DNA of 40,268 bases from assembly GCA_020341835.1 (NCBI GenBank), contig CP070838.1, positions 1,452,893-1,493,160 on the forward strand, written 5' to 3'. Position 1 is the first letter of the stretch. The number at the start of each line of letters is the position of its first letter. The notes under the pieces are model-generated. The model made no database searches. It worked only from the letters and a program-made list of their open reading frames with translations, and had not been told where the DNA came from. Positions 7,284 to 16,329 of the stretch are shown one piece after another. The translations under genes were made by a program, and so were the position numbers. This DNA comes from Thiotrichales bacterium (GTDB lineage Bacteria; Pseudomonadota; Gammaproteobacteria; SZUA-229).

Positions 7284-9233
7284 ATGCAATGCGATATGGT
7301 TCAAGTTCGCCTGCCTGCTCATACTGTATTCCGTCGTACCTGCATCACCGCAACACGTATTCTGCCAGCGACCGTGCTTGTGGGCGCATTGTTGTTCAGA
7401 CCGGCTGTAGCCGGCAACCTGGTTGATGATCTGGTATCAGATGCCCGCCTCAAAAGCAGCTGGAAAAAGGCAGAATGGCTCAACCTGCTGCATTACTCCG
7501 AATCCGGCGACAACGCCGGCCACTATTCGAACGATATTCGCGACCCGGATTTTTTTCTGGCTGAAGACGGCAACGTCAATCCGGAAACCGAGCTTATCGC
7601 CACACTCAGGGCTATTCATGCCACCGATGCCAATGGCGACGATCATGCCCAATGCCGCTATGTTGCCCGTCTGCACTGGTTGATACAGGAACTTTCTATC
7701 GATGCCACTTCCCTGCCGGTAGTCAGCTGCGACAAGTACAACGAATGGCGCAAACACGTGCGCTCGGACCGTGTCACCCTGGTCTTCCCTGCCTATCACC
7801 TGAACAGCCCTTCGTCCATGTTCGGCCATACCCTGTTACGACTCGATGCAGCTGAAGACGAAGGCGACTCGAGCTGGCTTTCCACGGCGGTTAACTTCGG
7901 CGCCAATGTTACCGAAGACGACAATTCCATCCTCTACGCCTACAAGGGTCTGGCAGGCGGTTACTCCGGTATATTCATAACGGACCATTACTATAAAAAA
8001 ATACAGGAATACAGCCGTATCGAACACCGCGATATCTGGGAATACCGTCTGAACCTGACAGGTGATGAGATCGAGCGCCTCATCACCCACTTGTGGGAAC
8101 TGCAGGGCATAGACTTCGACTATTATTATTTCGATGAAAACTGCTCCTACCGCCTGCTTGAACTGCTCGAAGTCGCCAGGCCAGGCAGCGAGCTGACCGA
8201 TCAGTTCAAACTGACAGCCATCCCGGTAGACACGGTGCGTGCCGTTGAAACCGCGGGCATGATAGAGGCGGCGAGCTACAGGCCATCGCAGGCGACGATA
8301 TTGCGCTATTCGCTGGAACAGCTATCCGGTGACGAGAGGGATCTGGTGATGGCACTGTCAAAGAACACCGACAGTAGCCAACAAACCACGTTTCGCGAAC
8401 TATCACCCGAACAGCAACGAAAGATCGTGGATCTGGCGTACCGCTACCTGCGCTACCAGCAATCCGGGCAGGAGCGCGATCCTGATGCTGCCAGGCGCAG
8501 TCACCAGTTGTTGCTGATTCTGAACGCGTATCCGAAAGATCTGGCGCTCGATACCACGGTTGACCAACCGGTCGCTCCTGAACGGGGACATAGCAGCAGG
8601 CGCCTGACGGCAGGACTCGGCCGCAGACTCGATAACAACTATGCCGAGCTGGGATTCAGGATGTCCTTCCATGACCTGGAGGACAACCTGGAAGGCTACC
8701 TGCGAGGCGCGCAAATCAATATTGGCAGCATACAGATACGAGCTGAAGAGAACGAATCCATCAGCCTGTACAGACTGGACCTGGTAGACATCTTTTCTCT
8801 GACGCCCCGCACAGGTTTTTTCAAGCCACTGTCATGGCGGGTTTACTCGGGTCTCGAGCGCCAGTTTACACGGGGCGTCGACCAGTTGACGGCCCACCTT
8901 ACCGGCGGTGCAGGCGGCAGCTGGAATCTTTTTCGCAGCAGCCAGTTCTATGCACTGGCAACCGGGCGTCTGGAAATCAACAAACAGCTGGATCGAGCGA
9001 TCGAGCCTGCGCTTGGTTTCAGCAGCGGGCTTTTGCAGCATTTCCGCTCGACAACTGCACGCCTCGATGTCAGCGGCGAACACTTCAGTGACGGGATATA
9101 CCGACTCCGGGCCGGCTATACCCAGAACTTCGTGATCAGGACCAACCACTCGATACGGCTTTCAGCCCAGTATGAATGGCAGGAAGCCGACGAGTTTTCG
9201 GATATCCAGGTAAGGTACCAGTACTATTTCTGA
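7284..9233 (+). CDS. DUF4105 envelope protein with probable C-terminal beta-barrel
   Basis: 649 residues. A hydrophobic export signal occupies about 22-43 (ILPATVLVGALLF then AVAG). The true start may be the ATG at 7284 or 7296; neither has a clear ribosome-binding site. The central DUF4105 (Lnb N-terminal periplasmic) domain, about 140-300, holds FGHTLLRLD with its His and DENCSYRLLELLE with its Cys. This His-then-Cys order is that of a circularly permuted papain/NlpC-like thiol enzyme, so peptidase- or amidase-like activity is possible. About 440-649 consists of alternating amphipathic strands ending in VRYQYYF, as in an outer-membrane beta-barrel. It follows the DUF3015 gene across a terminator and converges on moeA with only ten bases between. 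The family is sure; the activity is inferred. Confidence 0.85.
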   Translation: MQCDMVQVRLPAHTVFRRTCITATRILPATVLVGALLFRPAVAGNLVDDLVSDARLKSSWKKAEWLNLLHYSESGDNAGHYSNDIRDPDFFLAEDGNVNPETELIATLRAIHATDANGDDHAQCRYVARLHWLIQELSIDATSLPVVSCDKYNEWRKHVRSDRVTLVFPAYHLNSPSSMFGHTLLRLDAAEDEGDSSWLSTAVNFGANVTEDDNSILYAYKGLAGGYSGIFITDHYYKKIQEYSRIEHRDIWEYRLNLTGDEIERLITHLWELQGIDFDYYYFDENCSYRLLELLEVARPGSELTDQFKLTAIPVDTVRAVETAGMIEAASYRPSQATILRYSLEQLSGDERDLVMALSKNTDSSQQTTFRELSPEQQRKIVDLAYRYLRYQQSGQERDPDAARRSHQLLLILNAYPKDLALDTTVDQPVAPERGHSSRRLTAGLGRRLDNNYAELGFRMSFHDLEDNLEGYLRGAQINIGSIQIRAEENESISLYRLDLVDIFSLTPRTGFFKPLSWRVYSGLERQFTRGVDQLTAHLTGGAGGSWNLFRSSQFYALATGRLEINKQLDRAIEPALGFSSGLLQHFRSTTARLDVSGEHFSDGIYRLRAGYTQNFVIRTNHSIRLSAQYEWQEADEFSDIQVRYQYYF

Positions 9234-9243
9234 CTGGATGCCA

Positions 9244-10491
9244 TCAGCGGGATCCGGGAAAGGGTAGATACGACAATACATCTCCGGCAGACACGGTCAT
9301 CCCGGGTTCAATCACAACCAAGCCGTCGGCCCAGCTCACCGAACTCAGCACGCCCGACCCCTGATTCGGAAACAATTCTGCAATCGGACCCGATGCATCC
9401 TGTTTGATGCGTACACGCAGATATTCCTGTCGCCCGATCCCTTTCCATTCGAAGCCGGCACGAATCGACAACGGAACCGGTCCTGGCTGGTCGACACCTT
9501 GCATTTTCTGCAGCAGAGGCTGTGCCAGAACAAGGAACGTGACGTACACCGATACCGGGTTGCCGGGAAGCCCAAGAAACAGTGCATCACTGACCTTGCC
9601 AAATGCGACCGGTTTTCCGGGCTTCATGTTGATTCGCCACATGTTCAGCTCACCGAGCTGTTCCAGCGCGATCCGCACATAGTCCTCTTCGCCGACCGAA
9701 ACACCGCCGCTGGTGATGACCAGATCGGCATTGGCCGCCGCCTGTTTCAGAACATCGAGCGTTGCCTCCAGTGTGTCCGGCACAATACCGTAATCCTTAA
9801 TCTCACAACCTGCTGACCGTAACAGGCCGTTCAGGGTATAGCGGTTGGAATTGTATATTTGACCCGGGTCCAGTTCATGCCCGGGTTCAACCAGTTCGTC
9901 ACCGGTGAAAAAAGTCGCCACCTTGAGTTTGCGCCTGACCTTGATATCGGCCAGGCCGACGGATGCGAGCAGCCCCTGCTCCTGTGGACGGATCAGCGTA
10001 CCGGCTTCGAGAACAACACTGCCCTGCTCGATGTCCTCACCGGCACGGCGGATGTTTTCACCTGCTTTGACGACGGTATTAATCGAGACACGATCATCCT
10101 GCTGCTGACAGTATTCCTGCATCACGACTGCATCGGCACCTTCGGGAACCGGTGCGCCGGTAAAAATTCTTGCGGCAGTGCCCGGCTCCAGTCCTGTGCC
10201 ACGCTGCCCTGCCGGTATGCGCTGACTGACGGGTAGGCTCACCCCGGTTTCAACGCAGTCTTCACTGTTAACGGCATAGCCATCCATCGCACTGTTGTCG
10301 TAACCGGGTACATGAATGCCTGAAGCGACGTCGTCAGCCAGCACCCGGCCAGCCGCATGCGCAATACTCAACAGTTCCGTCTGCTCGACCGGCTTTCCCT
10401 CAGACAGAATTCTGGACAAGGCCTCATCAACCGGTATCAGACCCGGTGCGGCACAGCAATCGTGTGATGGCGCATCCAGCTTATGATTCAT
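9244..10491 (-). CDS. moeA: Molybdopterin molybdenumtransferase MoeA
   Basis: 415 residues from the ATG at 10491, which overlaps the moaB stop (ATGA, 10488-10491), so the longer frame to 10530 is not needed. MoeA inserts molybdenum into adenylated molybdopterin to make active cofactor. Visible signatures are GYDNSAMDGYAV near residue 60, FTGAPVPEGADAVV, the nucleotide-binding TSGGVSVGEEDYV near 250, and LGLPGNPVSVYVTF near 310. The C-terminal small domain (RAGFEWKGIGRQEYLRVRI) is present. With moaB it forms a two-gene operon divergent from moaA and close to the nap operon, whose NapA needs this cofactor as bis-MGD. Confidence 0.95.
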   Translation of the reverse strand: MNHKLDAPSHDCCAAPGLIPVDEALSRILSEGKPVEQTELLSIAHAAGRVLADDVASGIHVPGYDNSAMDGYAVNSEDCVETGVSLPVSQRIPAGQRGTGLEPGTAARIFTGAPVPEGADAVVMQEYCQQQDDRVSINTVVKAGENIRRAGEDIEQGSVVLEAGTLIRPQEQGLLASVGLADIKVRRKLKVATFFTGDELVEPGHELDPGQIYNSNRYTLNGLLRSAGCEIKDYGIVPDTLEATLDVLKQAAANADLVITSGGVSVGEEDYVRIALEQLGELNMWRINMKPGKPVAFGKVSDALFLGLPGNPVSVYVTFLVLAQPLLQKMQGVDQPGPVPLSIRAGFEWKGIGRQEYLRVRIKQDASGPIAELFPNQGSGVLSSVSWADGLVVIEPGMTVSAGDVLSYLPFPGSR

Positions 10492-11006
10492 TTTTCCAGC
10501 AACCGCGGCATCAGCTCGACCATATTGCACGGGCTGTTGCGATAGTCCAGTTGAGGGCCAATGATGTCATCCCAGCCGGTTCTGCACGCACCCGTCGAAC
10601 CCGGCAGGCAGAATACGAAAGTGCCATTGGCAACTCCGCCCAGCGCACGTGAAGCCACGGTAGACGTCTTGATGTCCTGGTAGGAGACCCAGCGGAACAG
10701 CTCACCGACGCCCTCGATTTCCTTGTCCAGCAACGGCCTTACCGCTTCGGGCGTAATATCGCGGCCGGTCAAACCGGTACCACCAGTACTGATAATGACG
10801 CACACGTCCGGGTCAGCAATCCAGCGCGACATGACCGCCCGAATCTGATAGGTATCGTCCGGCACGATGATTTTCTCGGCCAGCTGATGACCAGCTTCGG
10901 ACAACCTTTTAACCAGGGCTGCGCCGGAGGTGTCAGTCTCTTCCGTGCGGCTGTCTGAAACAGTCATGACGGCAATATTGACCGGTACAAATTCTCGCTC
11001 AGTCAT
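10488..11006 (-). CDS. moaB: Molybdenum cofactor biosynthesis protein MoaB
   Basis: 172 residues, the usual MoaB length. MoaB/MogA-type proteins adenylate molybdopterin before metal insertion. Seen in order: VMTVSDSRTEETDTSG near residue 13, then VIISTGGTGLTGRDITPEA near 90, the molybdopterin-binding GGTG loop, and LPGSTGACRTGWDDIIGPQL near 145. Start and length agree with the family although no ribosome-binding site is evident before the ATG. The stop overlaps the moeA start, so the last two steps of cofactor maturation are translationally coupled. Confidence 0.95.
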   Translation of the reverse strand: MTEREFVPVNIAVMTVSDSRTEETDTSGAALVKRLSEAGHQLAEKIIVPDDTYQIRAVMSRWIADPDVCVIISTGGTGLTGRDITPEAVRPLLDKEIEGVGELFRWVSYQDIKTSTVASRALGGVANGTFVFCLPGSTGACRTGWDDIIGPQLDYRNSPCNMVELMPRLLEK

Positions 11007-11145
11007 AATTCATTTAAATAATGTATGGTTATTGAAAGGTTGGTCTGCATGCATTATTTCATTATCGAGGCTGATAGGAAAGCCAGCCCGGATCGCGTAC
11101 ATGAAAGACACTGGCGGATCATACAATGATTTAGCCGATTATCTA

Positions 11146-11187
11146 TTGACATGTGTCATGGCCAAACAGGCGGTTTCCCAATACCAT
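11146..11187 (+). promoter_or_regulatory. Fnr/Anr-like operator and promoter of moaA
   Basis: TTGAC-ATGT-GTCAT at 11146-11159 is a near-symmetrical Crp/Fnr-family site. A -10 candidate TACCAT lies at 11182-11187. With a start near 11194 the operator centre is at about -41.5, the class II activator position. The same half-sites and geometry recur before napD. No molybdenum-cofactor riboswitch fold was recognised in this gap. Confidence 0.6.
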
Positions 11188-11213
11188 CGTGTGTGAGTAG
11201 AATTGTGGCCACT

Positions 11214-12218
11214 ATGTATAACTCTGACAGTCAGACTGAAACCCAACTGGTCGATCCGTTCAATCGAAAGATTGAATATGTCCGTCTGTCTGTCACCGAC
11301 AAATGCAATCTACGCTGTTTCTATTGCCTGCCGAAGGACTTCAGTGAATTCGAGCAACCCTCGCACTGGCTGAGCTTCGACGAAATCGAACGTGTCATCG
11401 CTGCCTTTGCTGATCTGGGTGTTGCCCGGATAAGAATAACCGGGGGCGAACCGCTGGTGCGCAAGGACCTTGCGGCGCTGGTGCAACAGCTGTCGCGACT
11501 CGAGGGTGTTGAGGATTTATCCCTGAGTACGAACGCAGTACTGCTCGACAAATACGCCCGGACATTGAAAGACGCCGGTGTATCTAGAATCAATGTCAGC
11601 CTGGACACACTCAGGCCTGAGCGTTTCAGACGAATTACCCAGGGCAAACTGCAGCCTGTACTCGATGGCCTGATGGCCGCCAGAGAGGCCGGACTGTCAC
11701 CGATAAAGATCAATATGGTCGCCATGAAAGGCGTCAATGACGATGAATTCGAGGACATGGTGGAATTCTGTCTCGAGCATGACTTCACCCTGCGCTTCAT
11801 CGAAACCATGCCGGTTGGCAACACCGGCGTTGATGCCAGCCGGTATTATCTCGGCCTGAACGAAGTAAAAAGCAAACTTGCCGATCAGTATGAACTGATA
11901 CCCGGCGTCATGCGCGGCGGTGGTCCGGCGCGTTACATGCAGGTGAAGAACACCCGGCTTCGCATTGGCTTCATTACACCTTTGTCGCAGCATTTCTGTG
12001 AAACCTGTAACCGTGTACGCCTGTCCGCCGATGGCACGCTCTACCTGTGCCTGGGGCAAGACCATAAATATGAACTGCGCCCTCTGCTGAGACAGGGCAT
12101 CAGTGATGACGGTCTGAAAAATGCGATCATCGAAGCCATCGGTATCAAACCGGAAAAACACGAGTTTCAGGATAACCCCGGACAGGTTGTACGCTTTATG
12201 AGCATGACTGGCGGATGA
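11214..12218 (+). CDS. moaA: GTP 3',8-cyclase MoaA
   Basis: 334 residues from the ATG at 11214. In-frame GTG codons just upstream are possible alternatives, and no strong ribosome-binding site decides. MoaA is a radical SAM enzyme that, with MoaC, turns GTP into cyclic pyranopterin monophosphate. Seen: the radical SAM cluster motif CNLRCFYC (Cys31, 35, 38), the SAM-binding ITGGEPLVR, NVSLDTL, and the second cluster ligands CETCNRVRLSADG followed by LYLCLG. The protein ends in the functionally required Gly-Gly (MTGG). moaC, moaD and moaE are not in the window, so the pathway is scattered. It is followed after nine bases by an anion exporter gene. Confidence 0.95.
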   Translation: MYNSDSQTETQLVDPFNRKIEYVRLSVTDKCNLRCFYCLPKDFSEFEQPSHWLSFDEIERVIAAFADLGVARIRITGGEPLVRKDLAALVQQLSRLEGVEDLSLSTNAVLLDKYARTLKDAGVSRINVSLDTLRPERFRRITQGKLQPVLDGLMAAREAGLSPIKINMVAMKGVNDDEFEDMVEFCLEHDFTLRFIETMPVGNTGVDASRYYLGLNEVKSKLADQYELIPGVMRGGGPARYMQVKNTRLRIGFITPLSQHFCETCNRVRLSADGTLYLCLGQDHKYELRPLLRQGISDDGLKNAIIEAIGIKPEKHEFQDNPGQVVRFMSMTGG

Positions 12219-12227
12219 CGTCAGACG

Positions 12228-12971
12228 ATGGCAATCGACTCATCGTTTTCCTTCCTGTTCCTTAGCTGTATCGCGGTTGCCGCAATCCTCTACTCCGCGG
12301 TCGGACACGGTGGCGCTTCAGGCTACCTTGCGGTGATGGCACTGTTCGGTCTGGATCCTGCAATTATGAAGCCTGCCGCACTGACGATGAATATCTTTGT
12401 CACGATGCTGGTGCTGATACGCTTGATGCGAGCCGGCCATTTCAACTGGCGTCTGTTTCTGCCTTTCATTACGGCATCAGTGCCAATGGCGTTTGTCGGC
12501 GGCGCAATCACACTGGATTCGAGCGTGTACAGGATCATCGTCGGCCTGGCACTGATGGTAGCCATGTGGCGCATGCTGGTCGTCGTTGAAAATGACGACC
12601 GGATCAAGATGCCGAAGCTCTGGGTTTCACTGCCGGTCGGCGGCGTGCTTGGTTTCATTTCAGGACTGACCGGCGTCGGCGGCGGCATTTTTCTGAACCC
12701 TCTGCTGGTCCTGTTCAACTGGAGCCACATCCGTGGCAGTGCCGCTGTCGTCGCAGCTTTCGTACTGGTCAATTCCATAGCCGGCATCGCCGGCTACGCA
12801 ACCACGACCAGTCAATGGCCGGATGGTATTCCCGTCCTGGTCGTTGCCGCGTTTGCCGGGGCCATTATCGGGTCCGAACTGTGCGTACGCCGGCTGGCTC
12901 CGAACCAGTTGAGAAAGGTGCTTGCGATCATACTCGCCATCGCCGGCACCAAGATGATCGTGACCGCGTAG
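12228..12971 (+). CDS. TSUP (TauE/SafE) family anion exporter
   Basis: 247 residues forming about eight membrane helices in two repeats. The first repeat holds SAVGHGGASGYLAVMALFGLDP (near residues 22-43) and the second LGFISGLTGVGGGIFLNPLL (near 140-160). These paired Gly-rich loops are the hallmark of TauE/SafE (DUF81) transporters, which move small organosulfur or oxyanions such as sulfite and sulfoacetate across the inner membrane. The gene starts nine bases after moaA and lies before the nap operon. A role in sulfite, or in another oxyanion linked to molybdenum-cofactor or nitrate metabolism, is possible. The substrate cannot be read from sequence. Confidence 0.85.
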   Translation: MAIDSSFSFLFLSCIAVAAILYSAVGHGGASGYLAVMALFGLDPAIMKPAALTMNIFVTMLVLIRLMRAGHFNWRLFLPFITASVPMAFVGGAITLDSSVYRIIVGLALMVAMWRMLVVVENDDRIKMPKLWVSLPVGGVLGFISGLTGVGGGIFLNPLLVLFNWSHIRGSAAVVAAFVLVNSIAGIAGYATTTSQWPDGIPVLVVAAFAGAIIGSELCVRRLAPNQLRKVLAIILAIAGTKMIVTA

Positions 12972-13055
12972 CAAGGGCGCCGGACGACTTTACGGCCACT
13001 CTCAATCAGCCTCTTTGCCGTCACCACACCCAATTCCGGACATCTCCTGCATCAT

Positions 13056-13097
13056 TTGACATAAGTCATTGTGCCGCGTGTGTATCTTGTTTATACA
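13056..13097 (+). promoter_or_regulatory. Fnr/Anr-like operator and promoter of the nap operon
   Basis: TTGAC-ATAA-GTCAT at 13056-13069, with inner dyad TGAC/GTCA, followed by a -10 TATACA at 13092-13097. A start near 13104 puts the operator centre exactly at -41.5, as for class II Fnr activation. The leader is about 60 bases and ends in GGGGAG before napD. Confidence 0.7.
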
Positions 13098-13164
13098 TAG
13101 ACATATCCTCGCAACCTGATAGTCTCTTCGGGCAATGAGCGCTCGAAGGGGAGTTTTATAGACG

Positions 13165-13482
13165 ATGAATATATCTGGCATCCTTGTTATCACTTCTCCG
13201 GAGCATGTCGATGATGTCAGTAGACAGCTCAGGGCATTACCCGGTATCGATATCCACTTCACCGACAACAATACAGGCCGGATCGTCATTACCCAGGAAG
13301 CCGAGACCATCAGTGAAGAAGTCAACGGTCTGAAACACATCCGCACAATACCTCATGTCATTCTGGCAGAAATGTCGAGCCATTATTTTGAAGAAGATCG
13401 CGAAGTACTGGATGCCATACCGGCCGAACTGGATGACGAGGCACTCAAGCAGGATAACGTGCCGGCATACCTGAACGAATAA
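13165..13482 (+). CDS. napD: NapD, cytoplasmic chaperone for NapA
   Basis: 105 residues, slightly longer than the usual 80-95 because of an acidic C-terminal tail (from about residue 82, rich in Glu and Asp). NapD binds the twin-arginine signal of NapA and holds it back until cofactor is inserted. The core has the ferredoxin-like pattern: MNISGILVITSPEHVDDV, a GIDIHFTDNNTGRIVI hairpin and a helix followed by VILAEMSSHYFEED. First gene of the nap operon, 43 bases before napA. Confidence 0.93.
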   Translation: MNISGILVITSPEHVDDVSRQLRALPGIDIHFTDNNTGRIVITQEAETISEEVNGLKHIRTIPHVILAEMSSHYFEEDREVLDAIPAELDDEALKQDNVPAYLNE

Positions 13483-13525
13483 ACATCACTAGCAATTGAA
13501 ATTAACCACGAAATAGGAGGCAGCA

Positions 13526-16270
13526 ATGGACCTGACAAGAAGAGAATTTCTCAAAACCAGTGCCGCGACGGCAACCGCAACCGCTGCCGGTATTTCAGTA
13601 CCCGCGGCCGTACTCGCAGAATCCGGTAAGGGCGATGCGGATATTCAGTGGGACAAGGGCGTATGCCGATTTTGCGGTACCGGTTGCGGCATCATGGTGG
13701 GTACCAAGGATGGCCGCGTGGTCGCCACCAAGGGTGATCCTGATGCACCGGTCAACAAGGGCCTGAACTGTATCAAGGGCTACTTCAACGGCAAGATCCA
13801 GTACGGCCAGGACCGCCTGACCCAGCCGCTGATGCGGATGAAAGACGGCAAGTTCGACAAGAACGGCAAGTTCCAGGCGGTCAGCTGGGAAACGGCCTTC
13901 GATGAAATGACCCGGCAATTCAAGAAAACCTACAATGAGATGGGTCCGGCAGGCGTCGCTGTTTTCGGCTCGGGCCAGTACACCATCCCGGAAGGCTACA
14001 CGATGGCCAAGCTGATGAAAGCCGGCTTTCGCAGCAACAATATCGACCCCAACGCACGCCATTGCATGGCATCGGCCGTGGTCGCCTTTATCCAGACTTT
14101 CGGCATCGATGAGCCAGCCGGTAACTACGATGATATCGAGCACACCGACACCGTGATTACCTGGGGCGCGAACATGGCGGAGTGCCATCCGATCCTGTGG
14201 GCACGCGTCTCGGACCGCCGACTGACCAACGACAATGTCAAACTGGTTAACCTGACCACGATCAGCAACCAGACGTCTGATATTGCCGATAGCGAAATCG
14301 TGTTCAAACCGGGCTCGGATCTCGCCATTCAGAACTACTTGATGCGGGAAATAATCAAGCGCAATGCCGTCGATCATGACTTCGTCAAGAAACACTGTGT
14401 TTTCGCCACCGGCCCCTACGATATCGGTTACGGCATGCGCCCGACCGACAAATACGCCTTCGAGGCCGAGAAAGATATCCAGGTGAAGGAACTCAGGGTC
14501 ACGCTGGACAAACACGAAGCCATTGCACAGCGCCGCAAGGAAGGTGAAGTCGTCGAGCAGAAGAACACCAAGAAACCGGTCAAGCACTGGATGATCAGCT
14601 TCGAGGAATTCAAGCGCGGCGTCGAACCCTACACGCTGGATTTCGTCGCTGAAGTCTCCAAGGGTGATGCAAATGAAAGCATGGATCAATACAAGGCCAA
14701 GCTCAAGGCACTGGCCGATCTGTACGCCGACCCGAAACGCAAGGTCACCAGCTTCTGGACCATGGGTTTCAACCAGCACTACCGCGGCAGCTGGGTCAAC
14801 GAACAGATCTACGCGCTGCACCTGCTGCTGGGCAAACAGGCAATGCCGGGTAACGGTGCCTTTTCACTGACCGGCCAGCCATCCGCCTGTGGCACCGCAC
14901 GCGAAGTCGGCACCTTTGCACACCGCCTGCCGGCAGACATGGTGGTTTTCAATCCCAAGCACCGTGCACGTAGTGAGAAACTGTGGAAGCTGCCAGCCAA
15001 TACGCTGAACCCGAAGGTCGGCAGTCACATCACCAAGATCATGCGCGATCTCGAAGATGGTTCCATCAAATGGGCCTGGGTGCAGGTGAACAATCCGTTC
15101 CAGGCCACAGCGAACGCGAACCACTGGATCAAGGCGGCACGCAAGATGGACAACTTCCTCGTCGTATCCGATCCGTATCCAACCGTGTCGGCCAAGGTTG
15201 CAGACCTGATTCTGCCCACCGCGATGATCTTCGAGAAGTGGGGTCTGTACGGCAACGCCGAACGCCGCACGCAGGCCTGGCGCCAGCAGGTAGCGCCACC
15301 GGGTGAGGCGATGGCTGATGTCTGGCAGCATCTCGAATTCGCCAAGCGCTTCACACTGAAAGAAGTCTGGGGTGAAAAGACGGTACCCGGCCTCAAGGCC
15401 AAGGGCTTTGAAGACGGCAAACTGCCCGACGTTCTGGCTGAAGCCCAGAAGATGGGCTACTCGCCGGAAGATACGCTGTATGACGTGCTGTTCGCGACCA
15501 AGGACAACCTGAAAGTGAAATGGCCGGATACAGCGGTCGCAAAAGGCCACGGCAACCACATTGCCGAGAAACTCGGCGATGGCTGGTTCCCGGAAAAGGC
15601 CCTGTTCAATGAGTACCGCGAGTTCGGTGTCAACTTCCAGCACGACCTGGCCGAGTTTGACGTCTACTACGGCGACAAGGTACGCGGTCTGAAATGGCCG
15701 GTCATCGACGGCAAGGAAACGCAGTGGCGCTTCAACGAGAAGTATGATCCGTATTGCGCCAAGGGCAGCGGTTTCGACTTCTACGGCAAAGCGCTGAAGG
15801 CCCTGCCCAGCGGCGACCTGGACAAGGTCACCAAGAAGGACAAGACCAGCCTGGCGCACAAGGCGAAGATCTTCTTCCGGCCCTACGCCGCGCCTCCGGA
15901 ACAGCCGGATAAAAATTACGACCTGTGGTTCTCCACCGGCCGTGTACTCGAGCACTGGCATACCGGCACCATGACACGTCGTGTCCCCGAACTGCACCGC
16001 GCAGTACCAACGGCGCAACTGTTCATGAATCCGGACGATGCTGAAAAACGTGGTCTCAAGCGCAACGACCTTGTCTGGATCGAATCACGCCGTGGCAAGA
16101 TCAAGGCACTGCTCGAAACCCAGGGTCGCAACCGGCCGGCACCGGGTTACACGTTTGCGGCGTTCTTCGACGAAGGTGTATTCGTCAACAAGGTCTGCCT
16201 CGACGTGACCTGCCCGATGTCCAAGGAAGAAGACTTCAAGAAGGCCGCGATCAAGGTGTACAAGGCCTGA
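13526..16270 (+). CDS. napA: Periplasmic nitrate reductase catalytic subunit NapA
   Basis: 914 residues. NapA reduces nitrate to nitrite in the periplasm with a bis-MGD molybdenum centre and one [4Fe-4S] cluster. The twin-arginine signal is LTRREFLK (Arg5-Arg6), ending near AVLAES. Cluster ligands are Cys47, 50, 54 and 82 (CRFCGTGC then NCIKG), and the molybdenum ligand is Cys180 in [10 protein letters not shown]. It is longer than the about 830 residues of enterobacterial NapA. Lys/Glu-rich extra segments near 335-360 and 650-780 recall the about 925-residue epsilonproteobacterial type. AGGAGG lies five bases before the ATG. Electrons should arrive from NapB and the NapGH/NapC quinol dehydrogenases encoded next. 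Confidence 0.97.
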   Translation: MDLTRREFLKTSAATATATAAGISVPAAVLAESGKGDADIQWDKGVCRFCGTGCGIMVGTKDGRVVATKGDPDAPVNKGLNCIKGYFNGKIQYGQDRLTQPLMRMKDGKFDKNGKFQAVSWETAFDEMTRQFKKTYNEMGPAGVAVFGSGQYTIPEGYTMAKLMKAGFRSNNIDPNARHCMASAVVAFIQTFGIDEPAGNYDDIEHTDTVITWGANMAECHPILWARVSDRRLTNDNVKLVNLTTISNQTSDIADSEIVFKPGSDLAIQNYLMREIIKRNAVDHDFVKKHCVFATGPYDIGYGMRPTDKYAFEAEKDIQVKELRVTLDKHEAIAQRRKEGEVVEQKNTKKPVKHWMISFEEFKRGVEPYTLDFVAEVSKGDANESMDQYKAKLKALADLYADPKRKVTSFWTMGFNQHYRGSWVNEQIYALHLLLGKQAMPGNGAFSLTGQPSACGTAREVGTFAHRLPADMVVFNPKHRARSEKLWKLPANTLNPKVGSHITKIMRDLEDGSIKWAWVQVNNPFQATANANHWIKAARKMDNFLVVSDPYPTVSAKVADLILPTAMIFEKWGLYGNAERRTQAWRQQVAPPGEAMADVWQHLEFAKRFTLKEVWGEKTVPGLKAKGFEDGKLPDVLAEAQKMGYSPEDTLYDVLFATKDNLKVKWPDTAVAKGHGNHIAEKLGDGWFPEKALFNEYREFGVNFQHDLAEFDVYYGDKVRGLKWPVIDGKETQWRFNEKYDPYCAKGSGFDFYGKALKALPSGDLDKVTKKDKTSLAHKAKIFFRPYAAPPEQPDKNYDLWFSTGRVLEHWHTGTMTRRVPELHRAVPTAQLFMNPDDAEKRGLKRNDLVWIESRRGKIKALLETQGRNRPAPGYTFAAFFDEGVFVNKVCLDVTCPMSKEEDFKKAAIKVYKA

Positions 16271-16282
16271 CGCAGACCTGAA

Positions 16283-16305
16283 GCACGGCAGCACTGCTGC
16301 CGTGC
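16283..16305 (+). other. Strong hairpin between napA and napG
   Basis: Arms GCACGGCAGC and GCTGCCGTGC around a three-base loop, 12 bases after the napA stop, with no T-run. It would form a very stable 3' end on the napA message. I read it as an mRNA stability or processing element separating napDA from napGHBF. Confidence 0.6.
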
Positions 16306-16329
16306 ACGGGGGCACAAGGGCATAGCAGC

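Noticed and set aside
11007..11213. Molybdenum-cofactor riboswitch between moaB and moaA
   Set aside because: No matching multi-stem fold was recognised; the Fnr-like site and promoter account for part of the gap.
13595..14821. 408-codon open frame antisense to napA
   Set aside because: It lies wholly inside napA, whose motifs are unmistakable; long antisense frames are expected from its codon bias. No family signature or start context was seen.
14864..16018. 384-codon antisense frame in napA
   Set aside because: Same reason: a codon-bias shadow, with no ribosome-binding site or recognisable domain.
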